64,000 nt of DNA from Pseudomonadales bacterium (GCA_024234675.1 JACKNU010000003.1:186001-250000); one strand, 5' to 3'. Positions 1 through 7,581 are shown, counted from the stretch's first letter. Numbers and translations are program-made. The notes: a model not told the origin generated them from the sequence alone.

Positions 1-19
1 CTGTAGTTCTGTTCCGAAG

Positions 20-523
20 TCATTCCAGCCTGAATCCGTCCTTGAAGCTGGCCACCAGTACCTGCGCGGGCTGCAATGCCACTTCCGCCTCCAGTTCCCA
101 GGGGTAGCCGGCTACGGCCACATCGTCATTCATCCGCAGCAGCAGTCTATGGGTACCCGCGGGTATCGTGAAACGCCGGTAGATACTGGACACACCATCA
201 TCATGCAGGCCGGAAGCGGGCACGGTGTCGCGGTACAGGATATCGCCGTCCAGCACCAGTTCCAGTTGCAGGGGTGAGCGCTCTCGCGGACAGATCTGGG
301 GACGCACGGCAGCGCCCGGCAGGGCCCGGTAGTCTGCGGCCACCACGTCGGTGCATTCCCCGATCACCTTGCCGGCGTGGCGCACCGCAATTTTAAGCTC
401 GGCCATTTCCTCGGGCAGGTGCCGGTGCAGGGGCTGGTGGGTGATGTAGACAATTGGCAGGAAAAACAGGGCGTACAGCACTGCCTGGGCCAGGTATCGG
501 CGGGCACTAGCCACTGCTGACAT
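20..523 (-). CDS. Membrane-anchored periplasmic protein of unknown function, last gene of the heme-copper reductase operon
   Basis: I do not recognise a family. The 167-residue product has one N-terminal membrane helix (about residues 10-30), then a soluble, probably periplasmic domain rich in short beta-type segments, with Cys in CTDVV and again in QICPR that could form a disulfide. The gene overlaps the 3' end of the cytochrome b/ferredoxin gene by 17 bases, so it is translationally coupled to it. The ATG at 523 touches its GGAGG directly. A GTG nine bases further in (514) has better spacing and would give 164 residues. Position suggests an accessory or assembly role for the redox complex; that is inference from context only. 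Confidence 0.7.
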   Translation of the reverse strand: MSAVASARRYLAQAVLYALFFLPIVYITHQPLHRHLPEEMAELKIAVRHAGKVIGECTDVVAADYRALPGAAVRPQICPRERSPLQLELVLDGDILYRDTVPASGLHDDGVSSIYRRFTIPAGTHRLLLRMNDDVAVAGYPWELEAEVALQPAQVLVASFKDGFRLE

Positions 524-2054
524 CCTCCAGGTCGATCAGTGCCGGCGCCTCGGCCAGTTCCCGCTGGAACTCGACCACTTCCCGCTGCAGGGCCCTGGTC
601 CCCTGGGCCCCCAGCCAACGCAGGCGCACCCGCTCCCGCGGCACCCGGGTGCGCAGTACCGGCATGCGCTCCATGCTGAAGCGCTGGTCCACCCAGGTGT
701 TGCCCAGCCGGTGAAAGCAATCTCCCTCGCAGCAGCCGCTGATCAACACACCCTCCGCCAGGTCCTGGCGCAGTACATAATCCACGAAGGCCGGCGGCAC
801 CAGGGCCGCGCAGGGCATGCTGATGGCAGCCACGGTGCTGGACTGGATGTCCGGCACCACGCTGCCGTGGTCGCAGCCATAGAGCATGATGCGCGGCTGG
901 TCGGTGCTGAGTTTGGCCAGGCTCGCTTCAGTCCGGGCCAGCAGTTCCTTGATATGCAGTTCCGGAATACTGATGCCCGTGGTCAACTCATCCACGTGGC
1001 GAAAAGGCGACGAGGACGGGCAGGCCCCGGCACAGATGCCACAGCTGACACACAGGTCCGGGTCGACCACCGACTGCTTGTGGCCCTTCTTGAAATCGTG
1101 CTCCTTCATACTCACTGCTTCGTAGGGGCAGTCCGCCAGGCACCAGCCGCAGCCGTTGCAGTTATCCGGGTCCACCACGGCCACCGGCGTGCGTTTGGGT
1201 CGCCTGGAGGGCATCCAGGGCAGCAGGCACAGGACCGTGGACAGGCCCACCAGCAGCACCCAGGTGTTGCCCGGCCCCCAGCTGTTGATCAGCGGGTAGG
1301 GGTTGAGGAACACCCAATCCAGGCCCACCTCGGTAACCGCCATATCCAGGTTGGCCGGCGCCTGGCTGAGCGCGGGCCGCCACAGGGATACCGCCAGCAT
1401 CGCCAGCAACGTGCCCGCCGCCAGCCCCCGGGCCGGGTTGCTGCGCGGCGCCGTCACCCGCTTGATATGGATGAACATGCCCAGCAACAGGGCCAGGGGG
1501 ATGCCGATGTGCAGGAACACCAGCAGGGAGAAGAAGCGGTCGCTGAGGGTCGATTCGTTGAGAAACAGGCTGGCCATGGGGTCGACCATGATGGGCAGCG
1601 CGTCAAACCATTCAGCGGTCAGGATGGCGATGTACTGGGCCTGCTGGTCCCACACCAGCCAGTAGCCGCCAATGGCGGAGGCAAACAACAGCCACAGCAG
1701 CGGTATCCCCGACACCCAGCTGAACCAGCGCGGACCGCTGTAGCGGTCCATGGCAAATTCCCGCAGCACATGCAGGGTGACGCAGATACCCATCGCGGCC
1801 GAGGCGTAGCGGTGAAAACTACGCATCACCCCGCCGATGTACCACTGCCCGTGAGTGATCTGCTCGATAGAGCTGTAGGCGCCGGAAATACTGGTCTCGA
1901 AAAAAATAAACAGGTAAACGCCGGTGACCGCCACGATCCAGAAGTAGAAAAATGACAGCGCGCCCAGCTGGTACAGCGGATTCCACGCCGGGGTAAACGC
2001 CCGGGAAAACAGGCTGTCCAGCAGGTTGAATCCCCTCTTCAGCAAGGCCTTCAT
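507..2054 (-). CDS. Cytochrome b / 2x[4Fe-4S] ferredoxin / MvhD-like fusion protein (membrane electron-transfer subunit)
   Basis: The N-terminal ~280 residues resemble the cytochrome b6/bc1 N-terminal domain. Two membrane helices each carry His pairs 14 residues apart (SFHRY...LHVLR and FLHIG...FIHIK), the pattern that holds two b hemes. Next come two ferredoxin motifs CxxCxxCxxxCP (CNGCGWCLADCP and CVSCGICAGACP). The C-terminal domain has YGCDHG, MPCAAL and GCCEGDCF, like the delta (MvhD/FrhD) iron-sulfur subunit of hydrogenase/heterodisulfide reductase systems. The start at 2054 forms an ATGA overlap with the upstream SCO stop; an in-frame ATG at 2081 has a poorer ribosome site. No hydrogenase or Hdr gene is nearby. 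I infer a membrane conduit between the quinone pool and a soluble or periplasmic partner serving the neighbouring reductase. Domain calls are firm; function is not known. Confidence 0.85.
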   Translation of the reverse strand: MKALLKRGFNLLDSLFSRAFTPAWNPLYQLGALSFFYFWIVAVTGVYLFIFFETSISGAYSSIEQITHGQWYIGGVMRSFHRYASAAMGICVTLHVLREFAMDRYSGPRWFSWVSGIPLLWLLFASAIGGYWLVWDQQAQYIAILTAEWFDALPIMVDPMASLFLNESTLSDRFFSLLVFLHIGIPLALLLGMFIHIKRVTAPRSNPARGLAAGTLLAMLAVSLWRPALSQAPANLDMAVTEVGLDWVFLNPYPLINSWGPGNTWVLLVGLSTVLCLLPWMPSRRPKRTPVAVVDPDNCNGCGWCLADCPYEAVSMKEHDFKKGHKQSVVDPDLCVSCGICAGACPSSSPFRHVDELTTGISIPELHIKELLARTEASLAKLSTDQPRIMLYGCDHGSVVPDIQSSTVAAISMPCAALVPPAFVDYVLRQDLAEGVLISGCCEGDCFHRLGNTWVDQRFSMERMPVLRTRVPRERVRLRWLGAQGTRALQREVVEFQRELAEAPALIDLEDVSSG

Positions 2055-2866
2055 TGATCCGCCCGGATACTCTTGCGCCATTCTTTCAGCAGCACATAGC
2101 CGAACAGGATGGAAACGATGACCCCCACGATCGTGCCGATAAATACCGATATATCGATGCGATAACTGTCGGTTGCCGGGTCGTATACCGTACAGAACAG
2201 GCGTATGCGGTTGCCCAGGTAGGACAGCGAGGACTGCTCCTGCGGCTCCCCGAACACCAGCTGCTTGAGGGGCTCGATCAGCTGCGGTGTGGGAAAACGT
2301 ATGCCGTATACCTGGCGGTAAACCCGGCCGTCGGCATCGATTACTGAAGCCTGGATGAGGTGGTCAAAGCCGCGCGGGGATGGGGTATAGATAAACCCCA
2401 GCTGGCTTGCCAGCGCATCTATCGCCGCCTCGTCCGCCGCCAGGAACTGCCAGCGGGAGTCGGTCACCCCGTTGCTCCTGGCAAACTCTGCCATGCGCCC
2501 GGGGCTGTCATTGGCGGTGTCGAACCCCACGGTTATGACTTCGAAACTGTCCTCGCCCAGGGCGCCCCGGGCCTTTTTCACCACCTCGTTCAGGTACTGG
2601 GTGGTACTGGGGCAGATATGGTGACAACTGGTGAAAATCAGGCTGACGACCAGCGGCCGACCGCGAAAGCTCTCCAGCGCGCGCGTCTCGCCGTCGCCAG
2701 CGGTGAGGGTGACGCCGGAAACCGTCCTGCCAATGGCCTCCTGGCTGTAGGCAAGCGCCTGCTCCCTGCTGAAATCAGCGGGAGCGGACTCCGAGATCGC
2801 GAAAGTGGCGCTCAGAAACAAGCAAAGGCCGGCGCAAGCCGGCCAGGACATCTGTTGCATTGGCAC
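2051..2866 (-). CDS. SCO1/SenC-family copper chaperone with C-terminal membrane anchor
   Basis: This thioredoxin-fold copper chaperone of the SCO1/SenC/PrrC family delivers copper or reducing power to the CuA site of subunit II. The copper-binding CxxxC is seen as C81-H-H-I-C85, with the partner His at H169 (RGFDHL). A signal peptide covers about residues 4-25. Unusually for the family, a membrane helix lies near the C terminus (about 240-262), so the domain would be held at the periplasmic face from its C-terminal end. The start is GTG at 2866 or ATG at 2860; an AGCAGG sequence suits either. Its place between subunit I and the cytochrome b fusion supports a dedicated role in maturing the CuA-containing reductase. 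Confidence 0.9.
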   Translation of the reverse strand: MPMQQMSWPACAGLCLFLSATFAISESAPADFSREQALAYSQEAIGRTVSGVTLTAGDGETRALESFRGRPLVVSLIFTSCHHICPSTTQYLNEVVKKARGALGEDSFEVITVGFDTANDSPGRMAEFARSNGVTDSRWQFLAADEAAIDALASQLGFIYTPSPRGFDHLIQASVIDADGRVYRQVYGIRFPTPQLIEPLKQLVFGEPQEQSSLSYLGNRIRLFCTVYDPATDSYRIDISVFIGTIVGVIVSILFGYVLLKEWRKSIRADQ

Positions 2867-2885
2867 CTGCTCGATAGAATAAGGC

Positions 2886-4598
2886 CTAGCTGATTCCCCA
2901 GGTCTCGGCCAGGTACTTCCAGTTGATGAAGTAGTACAGGGCGAAACTGATAAAGAAAATCATCGCCAGCACCACGGTGCCGGGTATGGCAAAGGCGCTG
3001 CCGCCGTTGGCGTTGTACTCTTCCTCGGTAACGGGTGCGGCAATCCAGGGCACATCCATCTTCTGGTCACCCAGCTTGCGGCCAAACAGCAGTGAGCCGA
3101 CGATGATGACACAGAATGCGGCACCGCCGATCACCGCCACGATCACCGACATGCCGTTGAGGGCCAGCATGGTATAGGCCGCCGCGGGAAACTCGTGGGT
3201 GATGCCGCCGGTACCCGCGAAACCGATATCCCAGTGGCGGCGCGGTACGCCCAGGGTGCCGGCACCCATCAGGAACAGCGACACGCCGGACATGCCCAGG
3301 CCGAACAGGTAGGGCTGCCAGCGGGCCAGGCCCTTGAAAATGATCTCACGCCGGAACAGCACCGGTACCAGCCAGTAGGTCAGCGCCATGAAGGCCAGGG
3401 TCGATCCCACTACCACCGTGGCGTGAAAGTGGCCCGGTACGTACAGGGTATTGTGAATCAGCAGGTTTATCTGCTCCGCCCCCATCACCACGCCGGTTAT
3501 CCCGCCGAGGAAGCCGAAACCCACCAGCGAGATGAACATACCGGAGAAAGTCGGGTTGCCCCAGGGCGCCTTGCGCAGCCAGGTGAACAGGCCGGCACGG
3601 TGCCCCTTGGCCCGCTGGGCCGCCTCGATGGATCCCGGCACGGTGAGACCGTGTACCATGGATGCCATCACCGCCAGGTACATGGCGTAGCTGGTGTTGA
3701 ACATCTTGAAGTTGGAGCTGACGCCGGGGTCGACCAGCAGGTGGTGGGCACTGGCGATCTGCAGGAACAGGATGTACATCAAAAAGGCGGTGCGGCTCAC
3801 TTTTTCCGACAGCGGTCGGGCGCCGAACAGGATGGCCGCGATGGCGTACCAGACGGAGACATGGGCCGCGACATTGATCTGCTGGGAGGAGTGTCCGAAA
3901 GCCCACCAGATCAGGCGGTAGGCCAGGGCGTCTATCTCCCCGACGATACCCACGCTCCACAGGAAGGTCGGTATCAGGATGATGGCGCCGCTGACAATGG
4001 TGAACACCGCGATAATCGCCGCGGTCATCGCGCCGAAGGTCACCAGCGGCAGCGAGCCCTCGTAGGTCCTGTCATTCTTCGCGACAACGAGGGTGCCAAA
4101 AAACACGAAACAACCGATCAGGGCCCCCACCGCAAACAGGATGAGGCTCAGGTAGAACAGCGGGGGCGCCTCCATGGGGGCATAGGAGGTCATCATGACG
4201 CTGGCGTTGCCCTGCAGCACCACCACGTTGTTCATTATCGCCCCGACCACCATCAGCACAAAGCCCGCCCAGGCCCACCTGGGGGTGGCGATGCGACAGC
4301 CCAGCAGCACCGATGAGCAGAAATAGAGCACGGCAATCTCGAAAAAGATCATCCAGAAAATCAGTACATTGAGGCCGTGGGCGGTGAGCACCATGTAGAA
4401 ATCCTCGGCGCCCAGCAGGTGCACCGCCTGCCAGCGGGTCAGGCCCACCAGCAGGCCAAAGATGCCGCCCACCAGCAGGAATACCACTGCGGCCACGGCA
4501 TTGGCCTTGATCAGGTTTTCCGCGGGGCCGTGAAATGTCAGGCCGGTATCCGGGCAGGTCCGGAATACTTTATTCAGCATTTGCGTTGTATTGACCAT
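2886..4598 (-). CDS. Heme-copper reductase subunit I lacking the active-site tyrosine (candidate non-canonical nitric oxide reductase)
   Basis: This is a 570-residue, roughly 12-14-helix catalytic subunit of the heme-copper superfamily. All six metal ligands are visible: H74 (TAHGLN) and H392 for the low-spin heme, H390 (PGHFHAT) for the high-spin heme, and H236 (FGHSSQQ), H285 and H286 (SAHHLL) for CuB. Canonical A/B oxidases have His-x-x-x-Tyr at the first CuB His, the Tyr being cross-linked. Here the +4 residue is Gln (H236-S-S-Q-Q240). A cbb3-style Tyr at the equivalent helix VII position is also not apparent. Loss of this Tyr is a property of NO reductases, including recently described CuA-linked families (eNOR, sNOR, gNOR, nNOR). 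The FNR/DNR-type operon promoter and the nirS neighbourhood favour NO reduction. It could instead be a divergent oxidase. The ribosome site GGGGGAG precedes the ATG at 4598. Confidence 0.88.
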   Translation of the reverse strand: MVNTTQMLNKVFRTCPDTGLTFHGPAENLIKANAVAAVVFLLVGGIFGLLVGLTRWQAVHLLGAEDFYMVLTAHGLNVLIFWMIFFEIAVLYFCSSVLLGCRIATPRWAWAGFVLMVVGAIMNNVVVLQGNASVMMTSYAPMEAPPLFYLSLILFAVGALIGCFVFFGTLVVAKNDRTYEGSLPLVTFGAMTAAIIAVFTIVSGAIILIPTFLWSVGIVGEIDALAYRLIWWAFGHSSQQINVAAHVSVWYAIAAILFGARPLSEKVSRTAFLMYILFLQIASAHHLLVDPGVSSNFKMFNTSYAMYLAVMASMVHGLTVPGSIEAAQRAKGHRAGLFTWLRKAPWGNPTFSGMFISLVGFGFLGGITGVVMGAEQINLLIHNTLYVPGHFHATVVVGSTLAFMALTYWLVPVLFRREIIFKGLARWQPYLFGLGMSGVSLFLMGAGTLGVPRRHWDIGFAGTGGITHEFPAAAYTMLALNGMSVIVAVIGGAAFCVIIVGSLLFGRKLGDQKMDVPWIAAPVTEEEYNANGGSAFAIPGTVVLAMIFFISFALYYFINWKYLAETWGIS

Positions 4599-4609
4599 GT
4601 CCGCTCCCC

Positions 4610-5152
4610 CTATTCCACGACCAGTATCTTGCCGATCATCAGGTGGTGACCGATGCCGCAGTATTCGTTGCAGATCACGGAATACTCCCCCGCCTCGGTG
4701 GGCGTCAGGCTGAACACGTGCTCATAGTTGGGCACGACCTGGATGTTGATATTGGCCGGCTGCAGGGAGAAGCCGTGTTGCCAGTCCAGGGACGACAGGT
4801 GAAACCGGTAGGTTTCGCCCTTCTTCAATTGCACAATGGGCCACCAGTCCCACAAGCGCCCCAGCATATAGACATCGCCACCCGCCGGGGGCGCGACCAC
4901 CGGGTGATTGCGGGGCCCCTCGTTGCGCACCGTGAACTTGTCGACGAAAGCCTGGGTCGCCTGCTGGAAATCCGCCGGCGTGGTCTTGTAGGTCTCGGTG
5001 CCCAGGTTCTGTTTTCCCACCACGTGCCAGTAGGGCATCATGAAGGTCATCACCAGGCCCCAGACGAACACCAGCGAGATCCACAGCAACTCGGATTTGT
5101 GAATGGGCTCGTTCCACCAGAGCTTTTTGACGGGGGGTGACAGACTGGACAT
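4610..5152 (-). CDS. CuA-containing subunit II of the heme-copper reductase
   Basis: The 180-residue protein has a single N-terminal membrane helix (about 22-40) and a periplasmic cupredoxin domain. The binuclear CuA site is complete: H126 (WQHGF), C161, C165, H169 and M172 in C-N-E-Y-C-G-I-G-H-H-L-M. It accepts electrons from a c-type cytochrome or cupredoxin and passes them to subunit I. One helix instead of two is typical of B-type (ba3-like) subunit II. The stop lies 11 bases before the subunit I start, so the two are co-transcribed. A GGAGG sits ten bases before the ATG. A CuA domain distinguishes this enzyme from standard NorB/NorC NO reductases, where a cytochrome c subunit takes this role. 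Confidence 0.93.
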   Translation of the reverse strand: MSSLSPPVKKLWWNEPIHKSELLWISLVFVWGLVMTFMMPYWHVVGKQNLGTETYKTTPADFQQATQAFVDKFTVRNEGPRNHPVVAPPAGGDVYMLGRLWDWWPIVQLKKGETYRFHLSSLDWQHGFSLQPANINIQVVPNYEHVFSLTPTEAGEYSVICNEYCGIGHHLMIGKILVVE

Positions 5153-5190
5153 GGTTCAGGCCCTCCTCAGGTTATTCTTGTAGTGAATAC

Positions 5191-5346
5191 TTACTTCACG
5201 GGTATGGTGACAATCTCCATGATGCCCCACACCAGGTACAACAGGGCGGGTGAGGCCACTCCGATGAATAAAAGCAGGAAGGGGTTGTCCAGCAGTTTTT
5301 GCATCATCGGCACAGGGCCGGATTCGCCGGGATCTTGCTCTGACAT
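5191..5346 (-). CDS. Small single-helix membrane protein, probable accessory subunit of the heme-copper reductase
   Basis: This 51-residue protein has one hydrophobic helix (about residues 22-44: LLLFIGVASPALLYLVWGI) and a short acidic N terminus. A longer in-frame start exists at 5469, but the ATG at 5346 is preceded by a clear GGAG at good spacing and lies downstream of the promoter elements, so I prefer it. It is the first gene of the operon, 38 bases before subunit II. Single-helix polypeptides of this size occur beside many heme-copper oxidases (CcoQ-like or ba3 subunit IIa-like). I infer a structural or stabilising subunit; no sequence motif proves it. Confidence 0.75.
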   Translation of the reverse strand: MSEQDPGESGPVPMMQKLLDNPFLLLFIGVASPALLYLVWGIMEIVTIPVK

Positions 5347-5407
5347 TATTATTCTCCTCACATGAACAGAACCGAAAGCACCGCCAGGCAGTGCACCACT
5401 CTTGTTT

Positions 5408-5448
5408 ATGTTACTCCCTCTTATGGTGCAAATATTGATCCCTGTCAA
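5408..5448 (-). promoter_or_regulatory. FNR/DNR-type operator and promoter of the heme-copper reductase operon
   Basis: TTGAT-CCCT-GTCAA at 5435-5448 matches the FNR/Anr/DNR consensus TTGAT-N4-ATCAA at nine of ten half-site positions. On the minus strand a TAACAT -10-like hexamer lies at 5413-5408, about 31 bases from the box centre. This is the class II geometry, with the activator centred near -41. The start codon of the first gene follows about 55 bases after the predicted start point. This indicates activation under low oxygen or nitric oxide. Confidence 0.7.
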
Positions 5449-5482
5449 TAAACCGGGATACCCTAGCAAAAAACTTGGTTAA

Positions 5483-5872
5483 TCAATCCCCCGACACAGG
5501 GGATGGCAAACAGCGTCCCTTCCCGGCCAGGAAGTTCGCCAGCGATTGGCAGGAATCGGGGGCAGCGCCCGCCCCGAGCAGGTCCAGCGCCGCCGCAAAG
5601 TCGGGACAGGCAGCGGCGACCTCCTCGCCGGGGGGCTGGTAGATGAACGCGCAGAGCTGGAGAGCGCGCCGCAGGCGGGACCCCGGGACGCATTGCCCGG
5701 TCGCTCCCGCCAGTTGTTGCAGCTCCGCCCAGGCGGCACCGCAGTCCACCTGCCAGTGGGCCTCCAGCTCCACCCGGCTGACCGGGATGCGTTCGTTGAC
5801 CGTGTCAGACACCGGGTCCGCCGCCATCACCAGGGGGACAATACCAAAAAGCAGGAGCCTGATTTGCAACAT
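5483..5872 (-). CDS. Secreted cysteine-rich protein of unknown function
   Basis: The 129-residue product starts with a signal peptide (MLQIRLLLFGIVPLVMAADP). Its mature part has six cysteines in separate short motifs (DCGAA, GQCVP, QLCAF, AACPD, DSCQS, GRCLP), suggesting three disulfides or metal binding. There is no heme CxxCH motif and I do not recognise the family. It sits between two FNR/DNR boxes in the nitrogen-oxide island. Its ATG is only about 43 bases from the centre of the 5909-5922 box, so it may share that operator with the divergent NosR/NirI-like gene, giving a very short leader. A periplasmic partner or copper-handling role is speculation. Confidence 0.65.
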   Translation of the reverse strand: MLQIRLLLFGIVPLVMAADPVSDTVNERIPVSRVELEAHWQVDCGAAWAELQQLAGATGQCVPGSRLRRALQLCAFIYQPPGEEVAAACPDFAAALDLLGAGAAPDSCQSLANFLAGKGRCLPSPVSGD

Positions 5873-5908
5873 GGTGTGGCGTTATCCCGAAGCGCGAGGC
5901 CAGGTAGT

Positions 5909-5950
5909 TTGATACAGATCAACTGTACCAGCACTGGCCGGCACTAGCAT
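5909..5950 (+). promoter_or_regulatory. Perfect FNR/DNR operator and promoter of the NosR/NirI-like gene
   Basis: TTGATACAGATCAA at 5909-5922 is a perfect FNR/DNR palindrome. A TAGCAT -10-like hexamer lies at 5945-5950, 32 bases from the box centre, so the activator would sit near -41.5 (class II). The predicted transcript starts near 5957 and the preferred start codon is at 6001. The palindrome is symmetric and could also act on the divergent secreted-protein gene. Confidence 0.75.
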
Positions 5951-6000
5951 GACCTGCCATGATCATGGCGGTAATGCGCTCACTGGGCGGAATCAATAAG

Positions 6001-7521
6001 ATGAATATGCCGGCTCGCTACCTGCTGCTCCTGCTGTACTTACTGGGTCAACTCGCCTGGCCAGGCCCTGCCCGCGGGGGGGAGCTGACCCTGGCTGATG
6101 TACGGCAGGTGTTTCCGACCGCGCAATCCATCTCCCCGCTCAACGGCAGGGCTCCGGCCTACATGGTCCGCGGTGCTGGTGGCCAGTTGGGATACGCCTT
6201 CAGCACCGAGGCTGTCGCGCCCATCTCCGCCTACTCCGGCAAACCCATCGACACCGTAGTGGGCCTCGGCGAGGACGGGCTTATCCGCGGGGTGCATATC
6301 CTGCACCACGAGGAGCCGATCCTGGTCATAGGCATATCCGATCGCGACCTGCAGGCCTTTATCGACCAGTTCGAGGGCAAGAAAAGCACCGACCGGATTC
6401 GGGTGGGAGCACGGGGACGGGAGGGCTACGTGGGCATCGACGGCATCACCGGCGCCACCATCACCACCATGGTACTGACCAGCTCGGTCAACAAGTCGGT
6501 GACCAGCGTCGCCCAGGCATACGGCATACCGCGCGGCGCGGCGCCGGCAATGCCCGGTATGGAAACCCCTGCCGCCGACGGTGACGCGACCGCGGAGGAG
6601 CCCGCCTGGATGCTGTTGTGGGAGGAGCGGGCTTTCGAACTCATCGTGGTCTCGCTGGCCCTGCTGCTGCTGATGTTTATCCTGTTTTTCCAGGACTGGC
6701 TGGTGAAACGCACCGTGCTGTTCCATCGCCTGCGGGTGGGCTACCTGCTGTTCACCGTGTTTTTCCTGGGCTTTTACTGCGCCGGCCAGCTGTCGGTCAT
6801 CAACCTGCTGGCTTTCTTCCACAGCCTCACCAGCGGCTTCTCCTGGGACACCCTGCTTATCGAGCCGGTGATCTTCCTGCTCTGGGCCTTTGTGGCGGTG
6901 AGCATCCTGCTGTGGGGCCGGGGGGTGTACTGCGGCTGGCTGTGCCCCTTCGGCGCCGCCCAGGACCTGATCAGCAAGCTGGCCCAGCGCCTGGGTTTCG
7001 AGGGCTACCGGCTGCCGCAAATGGTGCACGAGCGCCTGTGGGCAATTAAGTACTTCATCCTGATCGCCCTGGTGGGGCTGTCCCTGGATTCCATGGTCAA
7101 CGCCGCCCGGCTGGCCGAGGTGGAGCCCTTCAAGACCACCTTTGTTTTGCGCTTCATGCGCGAACCGGTGTTCGTGGCCTACGCGGTGGCAATGCTGGCG
7201 GTGTCGGCAATCAACAGCAAATTTTATTGCAAGTATGTCTGTCCCCTGGGGGCGGGGCTCAGCTTTATCACCCGCTTTCGCATCTTCGACTGGCTGCGGC
7301 GACGCCGGGAGTGCGGCAAACCCTGCCAGGCCTGTGCCCACCAGTGCCAGATCGCCGCGATCAAGCCCACCGGTGAGATTATCGACAACGAATGTCACTA
7401 CTGTCTCGAATGCCAGGTGAATTACTGGGACGAGCAGCTGTGCCCGCCGCTGGTGGAGAAGCGCAAGAAACGCGAGACCAGGGAGCGCAAGCGCCAGGAG
7501 GTCATCGCCTCGGATACCTGA
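6001..7521 (+). CDS. NosR/NirI-family membrane flavo-polyferredoxin (short form)
   Basis: NosR/NirI proteins support N2O reductase or cytochrome cd1 nitrite reductase by moving electrons from the membrane to the periplasm. The 506-residue protein has a signal peptide (about 1-26) and a periplasmic FMN-binding domain with the flavinylation motif D-G-I-T-G-A-T near residue 150. It then has several membrane helices with two cysteine-proline motifs (CGWLCPFGA, CKYVCPLGAG) and a C-terminal cysteine cluster (CGKPCQACAHQC, then CHYCLEC) for [4Fe-4S] centres. It is shorter than typical NosR (about 700) or NirI. The ATG at 6001 fits the predicted transcription start and follows GGGCGGA; upstream in-frame ATGs begin at 5959. 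With nirS next door and no nosZ seen, a NirI-like role is the better guess. Confidence 0.88.
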   Translation: MNMPARYLLLLLYLLGQLAWPGPARGGELTLADVRQVFPTAQSISPLNGRAPAYMVRGAGGQLGYAFSTEAVAPISAYSGKPIDTVVGLGEDGLIRGVHILHHEEPILVIGISDRDLQAFIDQFEGKKSTDRIRVGARGREGYVGIDGITGATITTMVLTSSVNKSVTSVAQAYGIPRGAAPAMPGMETPAADGDATAEEPAWMLLWEERAFELIVVSLALLLLMFILFFQDWLVKRTVLFHRLRVGYLLFTVFFLGFYCAGQLSVINLLAFFHSLTSGFSWDTLLIEPVIFLLWAFVAVSILLWGRGVYCGWLCPFGAAQDLISKLAQRLGFEGYRLPQMVHERLWAIKYFILIALVGLSLDSMVNAARLAEVEPFKTTFVLRFMREPVFVAYAVAMLAVSAINSKFYCKYVCPLGAGLSFITRFRIFDWLRRRRECGKPCQACAHQCQIAAIKPTGEIIDNECHYCLECQVNYWDEQLCPPLVEKRKKRETRERKRQEVIASDT

Positions 7522-7540
7522 GCAGATTGCTTGGGTTTAG

Positions 7541-7581
7541 TTGACATGGGTCAAGGCACTTCGCGCAGATCGGCCTAAGCT
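7541..7581 (+). promoter_or_regulatory. FNR/DNR-type operator and candidate promoter of nirS
   Basis: TTGACATGGGTCAA at 7541-7554 is a perfectly symmetric FNR/DNR-type box (TTGAC-N4-GTCAA). A weak -10 candidate TAAGCT lies at 7576-7581, 31 bases from the box centre. A second candidate, TATGCT at 7586-7591, is less well spaced. The box begins 19 bases after the NosR/NirI-like stop codon, so nirS can be transcribed from its own promoter as well as by read-through. Confidence 0.72.

Noticed and set aside
2886..4598. Calling subunit I a normal cytochrome c oxidase
   Set aside because: All metal ligands are present, but the active-site Tyr position is Gln and the gene context is nitrite reduction under FNR/DNR boxes. 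I keep the oxidase reading only as an alternative.
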